The translations under genes were made by a program, and so were the position numbers. This document shows, piece after piece, positions 60,898-64,000 of a stretch of 64,000 nucleotides of DNA. Source of the DNA: Spartobacteria bacterium (lineage in GTDB: Bacteria; Verrucomicrobiota; Verrucomicrobiia; Chthoniobacterales; UBA10450). Below the pieces are notes generated by a model, which saw only the letters and a program-made list of their open reading frames with translations, was not told the DNA's origin and did not search any database. Location: positions 193,784 through 257,783 of the forward strand of contig PLCN01000021.1 of assembly GCA_003134785.1 (NCBI GenBank). Reading direction: 5' to 3'. The first letter of the stretch is position 1. Each line of letters opens with the position of its first letter.

Positions 60898-61701
60898 CTA
60901 AACGTTCGCCTTGGTAGCATCGAACTCGATCTTTGGCGGTAAATCAGTCATTGCATAGTGCACAAATTGTTGCCCCACCTTTGTAAGTTCGTATTGCTCG
61001 TCGTCATCGAATGCTGATTTCAATGTGCCGCTTGCGTACGCTCTCTTGACCGGAGGCTTCTTGACAAAATTGCCATGGTAATCGGTCTCGCGGTGCTGCC
61101 GGATCACTCCTCCGGTGCAGGTCTCTGATGAGTAGCTTAAAAACGTCAGCATCTGCAGAATCTTCCGTAACTCGCTCCTTTCCCAATCGAGTCCATATTT
61201 TCGCTCGTGTAATCCCCCGGTTGTTATAGACCGACGCGACGACCTTAAAGTGAAGTTCTGAGTAGACTCTTATCCATTCCAAGAAAAGTCTGACTACATC
61301 GTCACTCGCAAGCTCGGTAGACGCTGCATTGGCTAGAATGTTGCGAACATAGGTTCGTTTCTCTTCGCTTTCCGCACATCCCCATTCTCGGAATGTCTTT
61401 TTGAGTAACGATTGATATTCGGGAGATTCCAACCGCTAGTAACCTTTTCGTCTTGGAGATCAAGCCGAGCCATAATTTCGATTACCGTTTGTTCTTTCTC
61501 CTTCAGCTCATCCTTTAGCATCCTCAGCCATTGCTCGAAAAAGCGATTAACTCTTTCCTGCTCGTGCTCTGACCAAGAACTGGCAGCGGCGGAGAGTAAC
61601 CCCCCTGCAAATGGGACTGCACCTCCCGCCACTTGGAGAATCGCTCTTGAAACCTTTGCTCCAGAGCTCGGTGCTGGAAGATTCGCATCATCCTCCGTCA
61701 T
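60898..61701 (-). pseudogene. Frameshifted gene of unknown family
   Basis: A minus-strand gene of about 268 codons is broken into three frames. The first starts at ATG 61701 (MTEDDANLPAPSSGAKVSRA) and runs to about 61432. The second frame continues SPEYQSLLKKTFREWGCAES to about 61115, and the third reads GGVIRQHRETDYHGNFVKKP to the stop at 60898. Each junction needs a single-base shift. The joined protein has a Gly/Ala helix near residue 30 (GGAVPFAGGLLSAAAS), a coiled coil and an FDDDEQYELTKVGQQFVHYA ending that looks like a winged-helix domain. No family named. A sequencing error cannot be excluded. Confidence 0.6.
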
Positions 61702-61814
61702 GTAGACCTCTTATACCGATACGGAAAAAGATCAATCGTGGAAGTGGATAATGAAAAAAGCGGAGCCGGAATTGGGAGATGGACGTCGGTCAATCCGTCA
61801 TTAGTTTGCAAATC

Positions 61815-61955
61815 ATGCCCGGCCTGTTTGATCCGCTCACGATTCGAGATCTGACGTTTGCCAATCGGGTGTTCGTCTCGCCGATCTGTCAGTAGGCGAG
61901 CCGCGACGGCTATGCGAACGACTAGCACCTCGTACATCTAGGCAGCCGTGCGGTG
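61815..61955 (+). pseudogene. N-terminal fragment of an old-yellow-enzyme (NADPH dehydrogenase) gene
   Basis: A frame from ATG 61815 reads GLFDPLTIRDLTFANRVFVS, PICQ, a TAG, ASRDGYAND, a TAG, then HLVHLGSRAV. This equals the YqjM-type opening LFxPLTIRDxxxxNRIxxSPMCQYxxxDGxANDWHLVHLGSRAVG, with the Tyr and Trp codons turned into TAG (61893-61895 and 61923-61925). Similarity ends near 61955, so the rest of the gene has been lost. Confidence 0.7.
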
Positions 61956-62083
61956 CGTTATCATCCAGCGGCACTAAGAGCTTTTCGTGCGGTTTTTGCT
62001 CCATCCGGAAAATGAAGAGGTGAGCAGGGAAAGGTTTGGCAGCGGAAATTGGACGCCGCGCAGAGCGCAATTTATCTTTGATG

Positions 62084-62602
62084 TCAGGTAGGCGATGAAG
62101 ACGGAAGGACATCTTTCCTTGACTGGTGGCTCATCGGCAGGGCGTGGGCCACGGTTCGATCTTTCATTCGCGTGATCAGCCAGCCGCCCATACCGAAAAA
62201 AATGGCGCTGCCGAAGGCGACCGCCGGCCAAAACGGGGCATGCGGCAAGCGCACCGCCGCTTCGGAGACGGCCGTGGCAAGCAGGCCGACGTAGGACCAG
62301 GAGGTGTATTTATAGTGAAGATAAAAGCCAGGAATTTTTCGGACGTCGAGTGATGACAGGGATGAGCGCGGCGACCAAGGTAGCGAAGCTGACAATGGCC
62401 GCGATGTGGAACATGCCGAAATGTCCCGTGAGATGGTAGAGGCCGAACGCCGTCACGTTCGTAGCGAGTAAGGCGGCGGCATAGAGATAGCCGAGCACTT
62501 TGTGCGCCGCGTGCCTTTCAACATCGGAAAGACGAATGCGCCAAAGAGCGAAGCAGCCATAGCGGAGGATGTATGGACGTAACCAAGCCAGCTGTGAATC
62601 AT
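62084..62602 (-). pseudogene. Frameshifted DUF2306-type membrane protein
   Basis: Starts at ATG 62602 with IHSWLGYVHTSSAMAASLFG and reads to KGTRR near 62510. A one-base shift then gives HKVLGYLYAAALLATNVTAF, with HLTGHFGMFHIAAIVSFATL, until about 62325. A second shift gives YLHYKYTSWSYVGLLATAVS to the stop at 62084. The restored order (four to five helices, HxYxxxSWSYVGLLAAAVSE-like block) is that of DUF2306 proteins of about 165 residues. The start overlaps the CPBP protease stop (ATGA), so it was the last gene of that operon. Confidence 0.7.
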
Positions 62603-63231
62603 TGGTTAGGTACAGGAGTTGGAAGAGTAGGTCTAACGCGGGACGATCCCATCTCGCCGCGTGTCGCTGCCAACACCAAACCTGGCTCTATCAGAAGGTT
62701 GATTAAAAAGTGGGCGACAATGCAGGGTGCAAGACTTCGGCCGGCGAGAAGGAAGACGATGCCCAGCATCATCCCAAGAAACCCGGTGGCGATGGTAGCG
62801 CCGAGGGCAGCTCGGAAGCTCTTCCCCATCAAGCCCCAAATTCCATGAATGACACCGAAGAGCAGCCCGGCGCCAAGCACTTGAACAACCGCGCCGTAAC
62901 CGTGCGCCATCAACCAGTTCATCGGCCAGCGCCGGAACATGACCTCTTCCAGAATGCCGGACCCGATGGCCAGGGCGATCGCGAGTAACTTTAGAAGGGT
63001 TGGTCGAAACAAATTCTCGCGCACCGAAGGCAGGCGAAGAGCAAAGGCGACAAAGATAGCTGTCGCGACGACTGCAGCGATCCAGCCCGCGAGGTTGCCT
63101 GACATTCCCCGCGCAAAGCCGAGGTAGCGGATGAAGCGCCAGCCGCTGATCTGCAGGTTCATTAGAACCCAGCCAACCTCGAGCGCGGCGATGATGGCGA
63201 GGATGACCCCGCTTTTGCGCTCAGCTGTCAT
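62599..63231 (-). CDS. CPBP-family intramembrane metalloprotease
   Basis: 210 residues from ATG 63231 (a 13-codon extension overlaps the VOC gene). Six to seven helices. Motif 1 is GILEEVMFRRWPMNWL (Glu-Glu-x3-Arg), motif 2 FGVIHGIWGL and motif 3 CIVAHFLINLL, so the metal/catalytic site is complete. CPBP enzymes cleave within membranes or modify prenylated proteins; substrates in this phylum are unknown. The start overlaps the VOC stop by 11 bases and the stop overlaps the DUF2306 start. Confidence 0.85.
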   Translation of the reverse strand: MTAERKSGVILAIIAALEVGWVLMNLQISGWRFIRYLGFARGMSGNLAGWIAAVVATAIFVAFALRLPSVRENLFRPTLLKLLAIALAIGSGILEEVMFRRWPMNWLMAHGYGAVVQVLGAGLLFGVIHGIWGLMGKSFRAALGATIATGFLGMMLGIVFLLAGRSLAPCIVAHFLINLLIEPGLVLAATRGEMGSSRVRPTLPTPVPNQ

Positions 63232-63754
63232 GTGTCGTCCCGTCTGCGGTGTCACGATTCTTAGCGCCACCCATCATGGCCGTGAAGCGCCGATCAATCT
63301 CTTCATCGGAGATATCTTCGATGTGAGTCATAAGTGTCCAACGGTGGCCGAAAGGATCGCGAATAGTTCTGGAGCGATCTCCGAAAGGTTGATCCGTCAT
63401 CGGGCGAAGCGAGATCGCACCGGCCTCGAGGGCCTGGGCGTAAAGCGTATCCGCATTTTCCACGTAAAGGACAACAGAGATGGGAGAACCACCGAAGTGT
63501 TCCGGGCCAAAGGCTTCGTGCGTGGGAAACTCGTCCGCCAACATCACGATGGAGTCGCCGATCTTCAGCTCAGCGTGCATGATCTTGCCGTCCGGCATAG
63601 CCAGGCGCCGTTTCACGGTCGCCCCGAAAGCGGTGCGGTAAAAGTCCAGCGCGGCGGTTGCATTCGCCGCAATCAGATAAGGCGAAGCGGTGTGATAACC
63701 TTCGGGAACCGGCATGGTGCTGCGTGGTTCGCCGGCGCGATCAATCATACTCAT
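63221..63754 (-). CDS. VOC-superfamily (PhnB-like glyoxalase/bleomycin resistance) protein
   Basis: 177 residues with the PhnB-like pattern: GYHTASPYLIAANATAALDF YRTAF, then PDGKIMHAELKIGDSIVMLA and, in the second repeat, ISVVLYVENADTLYAQALEA and FGDRSRTIRDPFGHRWTLMT. The family includes metal-binding resistance proteins and uncharacterised enzymes. It follows an AraC-type regulator gene by 50 bases and overlaps the protease gene, so the three form an operon. Confidence 0.84.
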   Translation of the reverse strand: MSMIDRAGEPRSTMPVPEGYHTASPYLIAANATAALDFYRTAFGATVKRRLAMPDGKIMHAELKIGDSIVMLADEFPTHEAFGPEHFGGSPISVVLYVENADTLYAQALEAGAISLRPMTDQPFGDRSRTIRDPFGHRWTLMTHIEDISDEEIDRRFTAMMGGAKNRDTADGTTHDS

Positions 63755-63804
63755 ACCGCCAACTGTGACCTACTCGAAGGCAGGCGTATTGGAAAAATGT
63801 GAAC

Positions 63805-64000
63805 TCAGCTGCGCAACGGGAGATGATTGCGCTGCACAACGCGGCTGGCGAAAAAATCGGAAGGCGTGACGGAGCTAAATGAGCGGAACTCATTAATGAG
63901 ATGCGCCTGGTCGTAGTAACCGTTAGCCCTGGCCGTGCCCGCCCAATCGACTGCGCCATGCGAGGGCAGGGACGCCATCGTTCTCTGAAAACGACGAACG
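63805..64000 (-). CDS. AraC-family transcriptional regulator, C-terminal end (cut by window)
   Basis: A minus-strand frame is open from the window edge to TGA 63805-63807. The last 64 codons read RRFQRTMASLPSHGAVDWAG, GYYDQAHLINEFRSFSSVTP and SDFFASRV, the second helix-turn-helix of AraC regulators (GYxDQAHLxREFRxxxGxTPxxF). Start and ligand domain lie beyond the window. It probably regulates the VOC-CPBP operon downstream. Confidence 0.85.
   Translation of the reverse strand, partial: VRRFQRTMASLPSHGAVDWAGTARANGYYDQAHLINEFRSFSSVTPSDFFASRVVQRNHLPLRS

Noticed and set aside
63741-63959. 72-codon minus-strand frame near the right edge
   Set aside because: The other minus-strand frame carries the unmistakable AraC helix-turn-helix and overlaps it completely.

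Overview
The window looks like a chromosome segment of a soil-type Verrucomicrobiota bacterium, probably near Chthoniobacterales. I infer this from the GC-rich coding style, the long run of duplicated orphan permeases, many palindromic intergenic repeats, and the two C-terminal LxxSTRxxxxTGDxVMIGG repeats of the phosphoesterase at 47065-49512, a module I associate with that group. No rRNA, tRNA, CRISPR array, integrase or transposase gene was recognised. The genes at both edges (1-1251 and 63805-64000) are cut by the window.

Region 1 (1-26.6 kb) is an uninterrupted minus-strand array of eleven MacB/FtsX-like duplicated permeases of the ADOP type, with no ATPase gene among them. Nearly every wide gap between copies holds a palindromic repeat from one of three families. 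A DUF4097-like exported beta-repeat protein lies just upstream.

Region 2 (26.8-34.2 kb) is mixed housekeeping: a queuosine-precursor transporter, small exported proteins, a STAS-domain protein, a peptidoglycan-binding protein and an exported amidase.

Region 3 (34.1-36.5 kb) resembles a small integron-cassette array without an integrase. Three minus-strand ORFs (N-terminal fragment of an exported protein, a nuclease-like protein, a truncated CPBP protease) each stop within 6 bases of a GCCTAAC/GTTAGGC-type core. One pair of cores bounds a 124-base imperfect palindrome.

Region 4 (36.6-44.0 kb) holds two resistance operons on the minus strand. The arsenic operon runs DUF6428-arsR-arsC-like-aqpS-arsC behind a 7-6-7 palindrome. 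The fluoride operon has a crcB-type fluoride riboswitch that appears to mask the Shine-Dalgarno sequence, followed by crcB, DUF190, a CPA antiporter and four further tightly packed or overlapping genes (unknown protein, one-helix membrane protein, P-loop ATPase, EamA-like protein).

Region 5 (44.1-51.0 kb) is phosphate-centred: CHAD and CYTH proteins, two exported phosphoesterases and a PstS-like binding protein. Candidate Pho-box repeats lie in the two relevant promoter regions.

Region 6 (51.1-58.8 kb) carries envelope and metabolic genes (L,D-transpeptidase, LpxH-like phosphoesterase, alpha/beta hydrolase with a broken duplicate, D-cysteine desulfhydrase, SDR, methyltransferase) plus a RelE/ParE-like toxin-antitoxin pair.

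Region 7 (59.1-64 kb) is accessory and partly decayed: a TcmP/Gp37-Gp68 pair, then three pseudogenes in a row (two frameshifts; old-yellow-enzyme fragment with two TAG stops; DUF2306 with two frameshifts), then an AraC-VOC-CPBP operon leading into the broken DUF2306 gene.
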